Shown one piece after another: positions 1 to 7,183 of a stretch of DNA of 12,083 nt (its first letter is position 1; each line of letters begins with the position of its first letter). A program made the translations under genes and the position numbers. Under the pieces are notes generated by a model. The model saw only the letters and a program-made list of their open reading frames with translations. It ran no database searches and had not been told where the DNA came from. Where the stretch lies: NCBI GenBank assembly GCA_900547275.1, contig URGA01000059.1, forward strand, positions 1 through 12,083, written 5' to 3'. This stretch comes from an uncultured Oscillospiraceae bacterium (GTDB lineage Bacteria; Bacillota; Clostridia; Oscillospirales; Acutalibacteraceae).

Positions 1-474
1 GCTGTAGCCGACATATGAGCCGTTGCAGAAAATGTCAAGAGAACCTGCAACGCCGAGGAACTCTACTGAATAATGCAGTGAGGTATCTTCAATTTCAAAT
101 TTTTTAATGTAAACACCTGCCGAAGTATCCTCCGGAATTTTGGGAGGTTTCGGTTTAAAGGGATAGCGTGTGTTAACATAATACGGTGCCTCAAAACCTG
201 TGTACTGCCATGTTGAAGGCACTTTGACGGTCACCGTATCTTCTTTATCCGTATCAAAAGTGTCCGGGATTTCGCGGCAGTCTGAATAATAAGCGAACTG
301 CCAGTCACCGGACAAACAAGTTACCAAATCAGAAGAATAACGCTCGGTGAGAATATTCGTGCTCTCCAGGAGATTTCTATCGGCATAAGGAATAAAATAT
401 GCCGAAGGAGTTAGAATATTTTCTTTAAACAATGACGGATTGTTGTAGTTGTCGTTCTTGAGATTGTATATCAT
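1..474 (-). CDS. lacZ: Beta-galactosidase-type glycoside hydrolase family 2, N-terminal part (cut by window edge)
   Basis: This is the first 158 codons of a minus-strand gene that runs off the left edge with no stop. The product resembles the sugar-binding jelly-roll domain at the start of GH2 beta-galactosidases. It has an AYFIPY segment at residues 25-30, a LSGDWQF segment typical of this domain near residue 56, then W-Q-Y-T-G-F-E-A-P-Y-Y and a P-F-K-P-K-P-P stretch, and an S-A-G-V-Y-I strand. Full family members are about 1000 residues long and hydrolyse terminal beta-galactosides, usually in the cytoplasm when, as here, no signal peptide is present. The catalytic glutamates lie outside the window, so substrate is unproven; beta-glucuronidase or another GH2 activity is possible but fits less well. 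The ATG at 474 is preferred because an AGCAGG-like binding site lies about 9 nt upstream. The next upstream in-frame ATG (516) has none. The gene follows the alcohol dehydrogenase gene on the same strand, with a hairpin between them. Confidence 0.8.
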   Translation of the reverse strand, partial: MIYNLKNDNYNNPSLFKENILTPSAYFIPYADRNLLESTNILTERYSSDLVTCLSGDWQFAYYSDCREIPDTFDTDKEDTVTVKVPSTWQYTGFEAPYYVNTRYPFKPKPPKIPEDTSAGVYIKKFEIEDTSLHYSVEFLGVAGSLDIFCNGSYVGYS

Positions 475-492
475 AATTGCATACCTGCTTTC

Positions 493-507
493 GCTAAGCG
501 CTTTCAA
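493..507 (-). promoter_or_regulatory. cre-like catabolite-repression box upstream of the GH2 gene
   Basis: Read on the minus strand the site is TTGAAAGCGCTTAGC. It matches the Gram-positive cre consensus WTGNAANCGNWNNCW at 13 of 15 positions by eye, failing only at the last two, and contains the palindromic core GAAAGCGCTT. It lies about 19 nt before the proposed start codon. CcpA bound there would repress by blocking transcription or elongation, a usual arrangement for sugar hydrolase genes. No convincing -35/-10 pair was found in the short gap, so the promoter it would act on is unclear. Confidence 0.4.
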
Positions 508-523
508 AATAATCATAGAAACA

Positions 524-552
524 GGCGAACAATCATAAAATTGTTGTTCGCC
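524..552 (-). terminator. Hairpin after the alcohol dehydrogenase gene, weak terminator
   Basis: The arms GGCGAACAA (524-532) and TTGTTCGCC (544-552) form a perfect 9-bp stem with an 11-nt loop, extended by three more pairs beyond one mismatch. It sits about 30 nt downstream of the dehydrogenase stop and 50 nt before the GH2 start. On the minus strand it is followed by an interrupted T-rich stretch rather than a clean run of T, so termination may be partial, with read-through into the GH2 gene. Confidence 0.45.
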
Positions 553-582
553 CGTTGTAAAAAATCTTTAATAAACCGCCTG

Positions 583-1794
583 TTAGGCCATAAAGGAACG
601 AATAACCGCTTCGCAATCCTTTTCGTCCATGATCTTGGGCACAGGATAAAGCGGGTTAGCCTCCTTAAGGGCTCTGTGAACAAGCGTAGGAATATCCTCT
701 TCCTTAATCATATCAAAGGTTGAAGGAATATTCATATTCTCATTAAGACGGCGGATTGCGGCAATAAACGCCTTTCCTTTTTCAGCGGTGCTCATTGAGC
801 TGTCTGCAACACCGGCAATGTCTGCCAGTTTAGCAAGCTGAGGATACGCGGCGTCTGCGTAATAGTCAAGCACATACGGCAGTATAACCGCGTTTGCAAG
901 GCCGTGGGGAGTACCGTACAGGCCGCCCAGGTTGTGGGCGATAGCGTGAACGTAACCTACATAAGCGTGGGTAAACGCACGTCCTGCAAGGAACGAACCC
1001 TTTAGCATATTGCCCCTTGCTTCCAAATCCTTTCCGTCTGTATAAGCCTTTTCAATATTATCGAAAATAAGCTTAACAGCCTCTTCTGCTTCTGCAATGG
1101 TTTCCTTTGTGTTGCTCTTTCCTATGTAAGCCTCAACAGCATGAGTCAAAGCGTCCATACCCGTTGTAGAAGTAATGTGCGGCGGCAAACCTACGGTAAG
1201 TTCCGGGTCAAGCACCGCATACTTGGGGCGAAGACAAGTATCATTGACAGCATTTTTTTCGTGAGTCTCAGGGTCTGTAACAACAGCGGCAACCGTTGTT
1301 TCTGAGCCGGTTCCGGCAGTTGTCGGAACAGCAAAGAACGGCGGCAGCTTTTTATGAACTTTCAGCTGACCGCGCATGGCACGCACAGACTGGTTCGGTT
1401 TAACGACTCTTGCAGCCGCAACCTTTGCACAGTCCATGGATGAACCGCCGCCGAAGGCAATAACACCTTCACAGCCGTTCTTGATGTACATATCCTTGCA
1501 TTCCTCAATGTTCGGGATAGTTGGGTTCGGCTGTACTCCGTCATAAACAACGTAAGCAATACCTACTTCGTCAAGCTTAGCGAACATGGGATCAAGAAGA
1601 TGAAGTCCCATCAAGCCTTTATCGGTCACGACGAGAACTTTCTTTACGCCCTTGTTCTTGATAAACTCAGGCAGACGAAGAACAGAACCTGCTCCTTCAA
1701 GAAGTTCCGGTGACGACCAGTCCATAAAGCACATGGCTACCTTAAAGACACGCTGATAAATTCTGTACCAGCACTTTTTAAGAGTCCAAAGCAT
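583..1794 (-). CDS. Iron-containing (group III) alcohol dehydrogenase
   Basis: The 403-residue product is a metal-dependent NAD(P)H alcohol dehydrogenase that interconverts an aldehyde or ketone and its alcohol, likely as a cytoplasmic fermentative electron sink. The N-terminal nucleotide-binding domain carries GGGSSMD at residues 115-121 and TTAGTGSE at 158-165, both hallmarks of the family. The C-terminal helical domain supplies the expected iron ligands: D214 and H218 in GMDALTHAVEAY, H283 in the VHAIAH segment, and H297 in TPHG. A 20-25 residue N-terminal extension rich in aromatic and basic residues precedes the usual family start; it occurs in a clostridial subgroup. The start is well set by AAAGGAGGT (1801-1809) 6 nt before the ATG, and a strong promoter lies at 1828-1856. 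The gene is divergent from the sialidase. The substrate (ethanol, butanol, lactaldehyde, propanediol) cannot be told from sequence. Confidence 0.92.
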   Translation of the reverse strand: MLWTLKKCWYRIYQRVFKVAMCFMDWSSPELLEGAGSVLRLPEFIKNKGVKKVLVVTDKGLMGLHLLDPMFAKLDEVGIAYVVYDGVQPNPTIPNIEECKDMYIKNGCEGVIAFGGGSSMDCAKVAAARVVKPNQSVRAMRGQLKVHKKLPPFFAVPTTAGTGSETTVAAVVTDPETHEKNAVNDTCLRPKYAVLDPELTVGLPPHITSTTGMDALTHAVEAYIGKSNTKETIAEAEEAVKLIFDNIEKAYTDGKDLEARGNMLKGSFLAGRAFTHAYVGYVHAIAHNLGGLYGTPHGLANAVILPYVLDYYADAAYPQLAKLADIAGVADSSMSTAEKGKAFIAAIRRLNENMNIPSTFDMIKEEDIPTLVHRALKEANPLYPVPKIMDEKDCEAVIRSFMA

Positions 1795-1827
1795 GAAGAT
1801 ACCTCCTTTTCATAAAATTTCATATAT

Positions 1828-1856
1828 ATTTTACAAAATTCCTACTCTCATTGCAA
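1828..1856 (-). promoter_or_regulatory. Sigma-A promoter of the alcohol dehydrogenase gene
   Basis: On the minus strand there is a -35 TTGCAA (1851-1856), a 17-nt spacer and a -10 TAAAAT (1828-1833). Transcription would start near 1820, giving a leader of about 25 nt that contains the strong ribosome binding site. Confidence 0.65.
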
Positions 1857-1876
1857 GTCATTTTATAAAAATCCCC

Positions 1877-1905
1877 TTTTATTTTCCAATTCGATATGCT
1901 AATAT
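1877..1905 (+). promoter_or_regulatory. Putative extended -10 promoter of the sialidase gene
   Basis: TGCTAATAT at 1897-1905 forms an extended -10 element (TGn followed by TAATAT). The -35 region (TTTTAT at 1877-1882, spacer 17) is poor, as is usual for extended -10 promoters. Transcription would start near 1912, 40 nt before the sialidase ATG. It is back to back with the dehydrogenase promoter in a 157-nt divergent gap. Confidence 0.4.
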
Positions 1906-1951
1906 AAGAACATAATTAACCAAGACAATAACCGAACAGGAGAAAAGAATA

Positions 1952-3292
1952 ATGTCTGATGAAAAACTTATTTTCTGCGGAAACAGTGAAAAGTTTTTAA
2001 GAAAAGAACTTGTTTCACAAAGCAACGAAGCAAACGGCGGAGTAGCATTCAGAATACCCAGCCTCATTAACGCCGGCGGAACTCTGATTGCCGCTATAGA
2101 CCGTGCTTCCACGGGTGCTGACTGGGGTTATATAGAACTTGCGGTGCGCCGCAGCGAAGACGGAGGAGAAACATGGAGCGATGTCGAAACCATCGCCGCG
2201 CCCCCTGCCAGAGAGACAAGAATTTCATCTGACAGTTACGCTTCGGCTTTCTATATTGACCCCTGCATGGCTATAGCTCCCAACGGCGACGTTATCATGA
2301 TTGCGGACTTTTGGCCCGAGTGCAAAGGACTTCACAACCGCAAACTGCTTGATAAACACAAAGTTCCATATGCCCAGTTAAACGGCAGAATGCGTCCTTT
2401 GATTTACGACCGAGACGGCAATTTTTACTATGTTGCTGAAAACGGCGATGTGCTCAACAGCAAAAAAGAGCCCACCGAGTATAAGGTGGCAAACGGCTTC
2501 GGCGCCCTTTACAAAGGCGAAGAATATGTAGGCAACATTTACCTCAACGGTGCTGTCGGCAAAAATGAAATGAACGCAAACACAACATTCGGCGCTCCGC
2601 TTAAAGCGCCTAAACGCTGCTATGTTTTCATGTTCAGAAGCACTGACAACGGTAAGACATGGAGTGAGCCCACTGATATAACAAATATGATACTCCACGA
2701 AAAAGACGGCACTTTCCTTGGTGTTGCTCCCGGAACGGGTATCACAACGTCTGACGGAAGAATTATTATGCCGCTTTACGTTGACCGTAAATCCACCGTC
2801 TCTATTTACAGCGTTGACAACGGCGAAACATGGCACAGAATGACCTCCGCTCCCTACGCAGAGAACATTGACGAATGGCAGATGATAGAGGCGCCGGACG
2901 GCACTGTAATCGGCTTCGGCCGCCAGAAAGGCTACGGCAAGACACCAGTCTCTGTTTCAACTAACAAAGGAAAGAGCTGGGTAAAATTCGGCAAAACAGC
3001 GCTTTACGCGCCTAAATGCCAGAAGAGCATTATCTCTCACGGAGATTACGTTTTCTGCTCTCACCCCAGCGAGCGCAAACGCGCAAACGGTATGCTCACG
3101 GTAGGCAAACTCCGCTACAAAAAAGGACTTCAGGCTCATATCGACTGGATATCAGAAGTGCCTATCAACCAAGGTTTCTTTGCCTATTCATCACTTACAA
3201 TGATAGACGACGAGACAATAGGCGTCCTTTACGAAGACGAGCCATCAAGCCACATCATGTTCCGCTCATATAAAATCAGCGGTATTATCTAA
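1952..3292 (+). CDS. nanH: Sialidase (exo-alpha-neuraminidase), GH33
   Basis: The 446-residue product should release terminal sialic acid from glycoconjugates or sialylated oligosaccharides. It opens with the sialidase FRIP motif (33-36, Arg34 of the arginine triad) and has four Asp-box repeats of the S-x-D-x-G-x-x-W type at about 68-75, 230-237, 287-294 and 336-343, the last degenerate. By family comparison D57 is the likely acid/base, E313 with R324 the next active-site pair, R377 the third arginine, and Y412 in AYSSLT the nucleophile. Residues 145-225 look like the beta-sheet domain inserted in NanI/NanB-type enzymes. There is no signal peptide, anchor or carbohydrate-binding module, so it is probably cytoplasmic or acts on imported glycans, unlike most long GH33 enzymes. 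AGGAGA (1938-1943) lies 8 nt before the ATG. Exact linkage specificity, or intramolecular trans-sialidase activity, cannot be told. Confidence 0.9.
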   Translation: MSDEKLIFCGNSEKFLRKELVSQSNEANGGVAFRIPSLINAGGTLIAAIDRASTGADWGYIELAVRRSEDGGETWSDVETIAAPPARETRISSDSYASAFYIDPCMAIAPNGDVIMIADFWPECKGLHNRKLLDKHKVPYAQLNGRMRPLIYDRDGNFYYVAENGDVLNSKKEPTEYKVANGFGALYKGEEYVGNIYLNGAVGKNEMNANTTFGAPLKAPKRCYVFMFRSTDNGKTWSEPTDITNMILHEKDGTFLGVAPGTGITTSDGRIIMPLYVDRKSTVSIYSVDNGETWHRMTSAPYAENIDEWQMIEAPDGTVIGFGRQKGYGKTPVSVSTNKGKSWVKFGKTALYAPKCQKSIISHGDYVFCSHPSERKRANGMLTVGKLRYKKGLQAHIDWISEVPINQGFFAYSSLTMIDDETIGVLYEDEPSSHIMFRSYKISGII

Positions 3293-3298
3293 ATTATA

Positions 3299-3336
3299 AT
3301 ACATAAAAAGAGACTGAATACATAAAAAGAGACTGA
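3299..3336. repeat. Perfect 19-bp tandem duplication next to the terminator
   Basis: The 19-nt unit ATACATAAAAAGAGACTGA occurs at 3299-3317 and again, directly adjoining, at 3318-3336. The second copy provides the left arm of the terminator stem; the first copy contains the same arm sequence, so it could form an alternative, longer-looped hairpin with the same right arm. Confidence 0.85.
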
Positions 3337-3360
3337 AGCAATGCTTCAGTCTCTTTTTTA
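3324..3360. terminator. Bidirectional terminator between sialidase and hydrolase genes
   Basis: A 16-bp stem (3324-3339 with 3343-3358, 3-nt loop) starts with five A and ends in a run of T, so it works on either strand for two convergent genes. The T run overlaps the stop codon (3358-3360) of the minus-strand hydrolase gene. Confidence 0.9.
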
Positions 3361-4509
3361 ATCTTCGTTTCTGCCCAGTATTTCGTCAATCTTCTTTATT
3401 CGAGAAGCTATTTTTTCCTTATAAATCATACGGGAAAAGTCGGCAAACGCAAGGCGCAGTGTCTGCTCAATGAGTTTCCGTTCATCCTCTGTAATTCCTT
3501 TTATAGATGAAAAAGCGCGTATAAGCGAAGTCAAATCAATATCTTTCAGCGACTCATAGTCTGTAATTCCGGCATCCTCAAAAAATCCGAATAGCGTTTC
3601 AAAAACATTTTCAATATTTTCAGGTCCTACGTCCTCTAAAAGCTTCTTTATATATTTTTCCACAAACAGCGAGCGTTCATTTCTGCCGTCTGCATATACA
3701 AAATGGTCATTTTCCACAAGCCAGGATGACGCCTGGTGCTGTTTTAGTCCGTCATTTTCGCTTTTTACGATTTTTGTGCTGCTGTTATGCTCAAGCAGAC
3801 AACCTATCACCGAGTCCTCAGGAACAAATGAAAAAATTCTATCTTTCATCTGAAGATAATCGTATCGCTCAATCATTACCTTCGGAAATCCCGGAGCGTC
3901 GTCTTCATAAACGGCAATGATATTCTTTTTTAGAGAATTCGAGCAGGAAACAGCCGCAAACACCGCGAGATTTCCGCCCTTTGAATGGCCGCATACCCTA
4001 ACTTTTCTCCTCGAAAGAGACGCAGTCTCCTGAAAATAATAGAGCGCTTCTATCTGGGCGGGAACAGGAAACATATAACTGAGCATAGCCGATTCCTTAA
4101 CCCCTGTAAGACTGGAGTCGGTTCCTCTGAACGCTATAAGCGCAGTACCGTCGTCCAGATAAAAATTAACTGCGGAAAACTGCTTATCTATCCTTGTATT
4201 TACATTATTTACATAGCGAAGCAAAGTTGTTCCCTTAAAGCGCTTAGCCTCTGCACATTCTCGCAAAAGATAAGCCGCCTTCCTTACGATAGACAGATCA
4301 TCCTCCATTTCATCCTCACTGTGCAGACTCCAAAACAGCTCCGCCGCTCTGGGAAGAGACGTTTCCACGTCGCTGTCAAAGCCCGCAACAATTCCGGCAT
4401 AATCAACATAAGCAAGCTGAGAAAAGATAAGATTATCCACCTCATTAAAAGGCTTTTCCTCAAAGGTATAGCCGCCGTATTCTTTTATATAATCGGTCAT
4501 ATGTGCCAT
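3358..4509 (-). CDS. Mbeg1-like / DUF2974 alpha/beta hydrolase
   Basis: The 383-residue product looks like a lipase-fold serine hydrolase of the Mbeg1/DUF2974 family, common in Firmicutes and mostly uncharacterised. The nucleophile elbow is GHSKG at 174-178, making S176 the likely nucleophile. The AFRGTD stretch (126-131) matches the oxyanion strand of class 3 lipases. D203/D204 in YEDDAPGF and a later histidine (H258 or H269) could complete the triad. The N-terminal FSQLAYVDY stretch is typical of the family, and the C-terminal third is helical and charged. No signal peptide or membrane segment is visible, so it is probably cytoplasmic. AGGGTGA lies 9 nt before the ATG at 4509, so this start is favoured over the ATG three codons later. 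It is a single-gene unit with its own promoter and a terminator on each side. The natural substrate is unknown. Confidence 0.85.
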   Translation of the reverse strand: MAHMTDYIKEYGGYTFEEKPFNEVDNLIFSQLAYVDYAGIVAGFDSDVETSLPRAAELFWSLHSEDEMEDDLSIVRKAAYLLRECAEAKRFKGTTLLRYVNNVNTRIDKQFSAVNFYLDDGTALIAFRGTDSSLTGVKESAMLSYMFPVPAQIEALYYFQETASLSRRKVRVCGHSKGGNLAVFAAVSCSNSLKKNIIAVYEDDAPGFPKVMIERYDYLQMKDRIFSFVPEDSVIGCLLEHNSSTKIVKSENDGLKQHQASSWLVENDHFVYADGRNERSLFVEKYIKKLLEDVGPENIENVFETLFGFFEDAGITDYESLKDIDLTSLIRAFSSIKGITEDERKLIEQTLRLAFADFSRMIYKEKIASRIKKIDEILGRNED

Positions 4510-4549
4510 AAAATAAAATCACCCTGTAAAGTATATAAATCACATTTGC

Positions 4550-4578
4550 ATTTTACCACCTATTATAAATATTCGCAA
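4550..4578 (-). promoter_or_regulatory. Sigma-A promoter of the Mbeg1-like hydrolase gene
   Basis: On the minus strand -35 TTGCGA (4573-4578) and -10 TAAAAT (4550-4555) are separated by 17 nt. The -35 abuts the terminator of the upstream glutamate dehydrogenase gene, showing that the hydrolase is a separate transcription unit. The leader is about 35 nt. Confidence 0.6.
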
Positions 4579-4579
4579 C

Positions 4580-4608
4580 AAAAAAAGGCGGCAGCGCCGC
4601 CTTTTTTT
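4580..4608. terminator. Strong terminator of the glutamate dehydrogenase gene
   Basis: GGCGGC and GCCGCC arms with a 3-nt loop are flanked by seven A and eight T, giving a 13-bp stem that can terminate on both strands. It lies 3 nt past the gdhA stop. Confidence 0.95.
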
Positions 4609-4611
4609 TGT

Positions 4612-5961
4612 TTAATATATTCCCTGCTCCAGCATAGCATTTGCAACCTTTTCAAAGCCTGCAATATTTGCCCCTGCAACAAGATTATAACCAAGGCCGT
4701 ATCTTTCCGCCGCCTCTACCGAATGGCGGTGAATGTCTATCATAGCCCGGTGCAATTTGCTTTCAACCTCTTCGGCACTCCAGGAAAGTCTCTGGCTGTT
4801 CTGGCTCATTTCAAGACCTGAAACGCAAACGCCGCCTGCATTTACCGCTTTTGACGGCGCAACTACTATATCTTTCTGCGCCATAAGATAATTCAGTGCT
4901 TCGTTTGTTGTAGGCATATTTGAAACTTCAATATAATATTTTACGCCGTTCTTGACTATCTTCTTTGCGTCTTCAATTCCGACTTCGTTTTGGGTTGCAC
5001 AGGGAAGAATAACGTCGCCCTTTACACCCCAGGGCTTTTCTCCCGGATGGTATTCAGCCCCAAATTTGTCTGCGTAATCGGCAACACGGTCACGTCCTGA
5101 TGCACGCATTTCAAGAAGATAAGCAATTTTTTCTTCAGTGACGATACCGTCTTTATCGTAAACATAACCGTCGGGGCCGCTGATTGTAAGCGGCTTTCCG
5201 CCAAGTTCAACTATCTTTTTGATAGCACCCCAGGCAACGTTTCCGAAACCTGAAACGATAAATGTCTTCCCCTTTATATCATCACCCATGTGCTTAAACA
5301 CTTCGCAGGTATAATAAATAGCGCCGTAACCTGTTGCCTCAGGTCTGATAAGAGAGCCGCCGTATGTAAGACCTTTACCCGTTATAACGCCGTTGTCAAA
5401 GGCGTCTGAAATTCGTTTGTACTGACCGAAAAGGAAACCGATTTCTCTGGAGCCCACGCCGATATCACCTGCGGGAACGTCGACATTGGGACCGATATGG
5501 CGGTAAAGTTCCGTCATAAACGACTGGCAAAAGCGCATTACTTCGCCCTTGCTCTTGCCTCTTGGGTCAAAATCCGAGCCGCCTTTTGCGCCGCCCATAG
5601 GAAGACCTGTAAGGGAATTTTTAAAAGTCTGTTCAAAGCCAAGGAAGTACATAATACTTGAGTTAACACTCGGATGGAAGCGAAGACCGCCTTTATAAGG
5701 ACCGATTGCCGAATTAAACTGAACACGGTAGCCACGGTTAATTCTTGTCTTTCCGGCATCGTCTACCCACGCAACTCTGAAAGTTATAAGCCTGTCAGGT
5801 TCAACCATTCTTGTAAGAATATCATCTTCAACATATTCGGGATGACATTCTATTACCTGCTCCAGCGAGCTGTAAACCTCTTCAACGCACTGGATATATT
5901 CAGGCTTTGCGTTGTCACGTCTCTTCACGGTGTCAATTACGCTTTGAATATACTCGTTCAT
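4612..5961 (-). CDS. gdhA: Glutamate dehydrogenase, hexameric, probably NADP-specific
   Basis: The 449-residue enzyme interconverts 2-oxoglutarate plus ammonium and glutamate (EC 1.4.1.4 type); its length is that of the bacterial hexameric class. The substrate domain has GPYKGGLRF (K90), QTFKNSL (K114) and the active-site block LPMGGAKGG (120-128, catalytic K126), followed by PAGDIG with D166. The coenzyme domain begins with VSGFGNVAWG (236-245). The overall match to the NADP enzymes of Clostridia and enterics suggests ammonium assimilation, but coenzyme choice was inferred from family likeness, not from a decisive residue. GGAGGG at 5969-5974 lies 7 nt before the ATG. It has its own promoter (6022-6050) and terminator. 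Placed beside the 2-oxoacid oxidoreductase operon, it could supply glutamate as amino donor for transamination of 2-oxoacids made or used by that enzyme. Confidence 0.96.
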   Translation of the reverse strand: MNEYIQSVIDTVKRRDNAKPEYIQCVEEVYSSLEQVIECHPEYVEDDILTRMVEPDRLITFRVAWVDDAGKTRINRGYRVQFNSAIGPYKGGLRFHPSVNSSIMYFLGFEQTFKNSLTGLPMGGAKGGSDFDPRGKSKGEVMRFCQSFMTELYRHIGPNVDVPAGDIGVGSREIGFLFGQYKRISDAFDNGVITGKGLTYGGSLIRPEATGYGAIYYTCEVFKHMGDDIKGKTFIVSGFGNVAWGAIKKIVELGGKPLTISGPDGYVYDKDGIVTEEKIAYLLEMRASGRDRVADYADKFGAEYHPGEKPWGVKGDVILPCATQNEVGIEDAKKIVKNGVKYYIEVSNMPTTNEALNYLMAQKDIVVAPSKAVNAGGVCVSGLEMSQNSQRLSWSAEEVESKLHRAMIDIHRHSVEAAERYGLGYNLVAGANIAGFEKVANAMLEQGIY

Positions 5962-5995
5962 AAAAATTCCCTCCGATAATTTTTTGCAAAGAATG

Positions 5996-6011
5996 AAAGG
6001 TGTATACCTTC
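5996..6011 (-). promoter_or_regulatory. Short dyad at the start of the gdhA leader
   Basis: Arms AAGGT (5997-6001) and ACCTT (6006-6010) flank a 4-nt centre, a few bases downstream of the predicted gdhA transcription start. It could be a repressor half-site pair or a 5-6 bp hairpin at the mRNA 5' end. It is short and chance is possible. Confidence 0.25.
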
Positions 6012-6021
6012 AATCAAATTC

Positions 6022-6050
6022 ATGATAACACCAATTTCAGTCATTTACAA
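6022..6050 (-). promoter_or_regulatory. Promoter of gdhA
   Basis: Minus strand: -35 TTGTAA (6045-6050), 17-nt spacer, -10 TATCAT (6022-6027) preceded by TGT, making an extended -10. The transcript would start near 6015 with a leader of about 54 nt. Confidence 0.6.
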
Positions 6051-6184
6051 TAGAATTTCGTAATAATATACAAATATTTTTGTGCAGTTTGACATTGTTT
6101 TATCAATATCAATCAACAATCATCAAAAGTAACCTAAACATTGACAAACTCTCCACAACCGCGTTAAATACTTAACATATGCAA

Positions 6185-6211
6185 AAAAGCACGGTAAAAA
6201 ACCGTGCTTTT
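6185..6211 (-). terminator. Terminator of the 2-oxoacid oxidoreductase operon
   Basis: An 11-bp stem, AAAAGCACGGT (6185-6195) with ACCGTGCTTTT (6201-6211), encloses a 5-nt loop and on the minus strand runs into TTTTTT. It lies 17 nt beyond the beta-subunit stop and ends the four-gene operon. Confidence 0.9.
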
Positions 6212-6228
6212 AATATCGCTTATTTAAT

Positions 6229-7170
6229 TTACGCACCCATAAAACGTGTGCAACGGCTAACGAGCTCATCCCAGCGGCGGTCAACCTCTTTCTGGAATGC
6301 TTCAATCATCCATTCATTGCCGGGTTTGAACATATGTTTAAATCTTCCCTGCTTTACAAGGAATTCCTCAATCGGCACATAGCGTCTGGGCTCATAGTTA
6401 AGGGTCCATACACCGTCAACCACCTCAAACAACGGCCAATAACGAGTTTCAACGCCGAGACGGCAGATCTCCATAATATCAGCGGTATTATAACGCCAGC
6501 CTCTGGGGCACGGTGCCATGATATTCAGAAAAGCGGGACCCTTTGTATAAATCGCCTTTTCAGCTTTGATATGGAGATCACGGAAATTCTGAACAAAAGT
6601 TGTCTGACCAACATAAGGAATTTTATGCTCAGCCATTATAGCGGACAAGTCTTTTCTGTACTGTGGCTTACCGTCGCACTGTCTGCCTACAGGTGTAGTT
6701 GTGGTATCTGCGAACATCGGTGTTGCGGATGAACGCTGAATGCCTGTATTCATATAAGCGCCGTTGTCGTAGCAAACATAGACCATATCATGGCCTCTTT
6801 CCATTGCACCTGAAAGTGACTGGAGACCGATGTCGTATGTACCTCCGTCGCCGCCAAAAGTGATAAATTTATATGTATCGTCAAGTTTTCCTTTACGGCG
6901 AAGCGCGTTATATGCGCCCTCAACGCCGCTCATTGTTGCGCCGGCGTTTTCAAATGCGTTATGAATATAGCTGTCCTTATACGCTGTATAAGGATACATA
7001 AATGTTGAAACTTCAAGACAGCCTGTGGCATTGCCGACAACAGCCTTGTCGCCGGGCTTGATAGCCTTAAGCACGTTACGAACGGCAATTGTGCCGCCGC
7101 AGCCTGCGCACATTCTGTGTCCGCCGGAAAGGCGGTCTTCTCTGCTTACAAATTCTTTAAAATCATACAT
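6229..7170 (-). CDS. porB: 2-oxoacid:ferredoxin oxidoreductase, beta subunit (thiamine diphosphate-binding)
   Basis: This 313-residue subunit binds thiamine diphosphate and one 4Fe-4S cluster. With the alpha, gamma and delta subunits it catalyses reversible decarboxylation of a 2-oxoacid to acyl-CoA with reduction of ferredoxin. The cofactor site shows as GGDGGTYDIG (106-115) followed by CYDNGAYMNTG (133-143). Cluster ligands are C21 and C24 in MCAGCG, C51, and C221 in APCPRG. It is the last gene of the operon; AGGAGGG overlaps the stop of the alpha gene and lies 9 nt before this ATG, so translation is probably coupled. The fold cannot separate a pyruvate enzyme (POR) from a branched-chain 2-oxoacid enzyme (VOR). 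The T-box upstream leans toward branched-chain substrates, so the symbol is provisional. Confidence 0.93.
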   Translation of the reverse strand: MYDFKEFVSREDRLSGGHRMCAGCGGTIAVRNVLKAIKPGDKAVVGNATGCLEVSTFMYPYTAYKDSYIHNAFENAGATMSGVEGAYNALRRKGKLDDTYKFITFGGDGGTYDIGLQSLSGAMERGHDMVYVCYDNGAYMNTGIQRSSATPMFADTTTTPVGRQCDGKPQYRKDLSAIMAEHKIPYVGQTTFVQNFRDLHIKAEKAIYTKGPAFLNIMAPCPRGWRYNTADIMEICRLGVETRYWPLFEVVDGVWTLNYEPRRYVPIEEFLVKQGRFKHMFKPGNEWMIEAFQKEVDRRWDELVSRCTRFMGA

Positions 7171-7183
7171 TGCGCTGCCCTCC

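Noticed and set aside
2378..2836. A 152-codon minus-strand open frame inside the sialidase gene
   Set aside because: It is fully antisense to a gene with clear motifs, and has no ribosome binding site or family resemblance.
3985..4821. A 278-codon plus-strand open frame spanning the hydrolase start, the terminator and the end of gdhA
   Set aside because: It is antisense to two well-supported genes, crosses a strong terminator, and its product resembles no family and is low in complexity. It is a shadow frame.
6334..6732. Plus-strand open frames opposite the oxidoreductase genes (also 7025-7555 and 8333-8758)
   Set aside because: They are antisense to strongly conserved coding sequence, lack ribosome binding sites and match no family.
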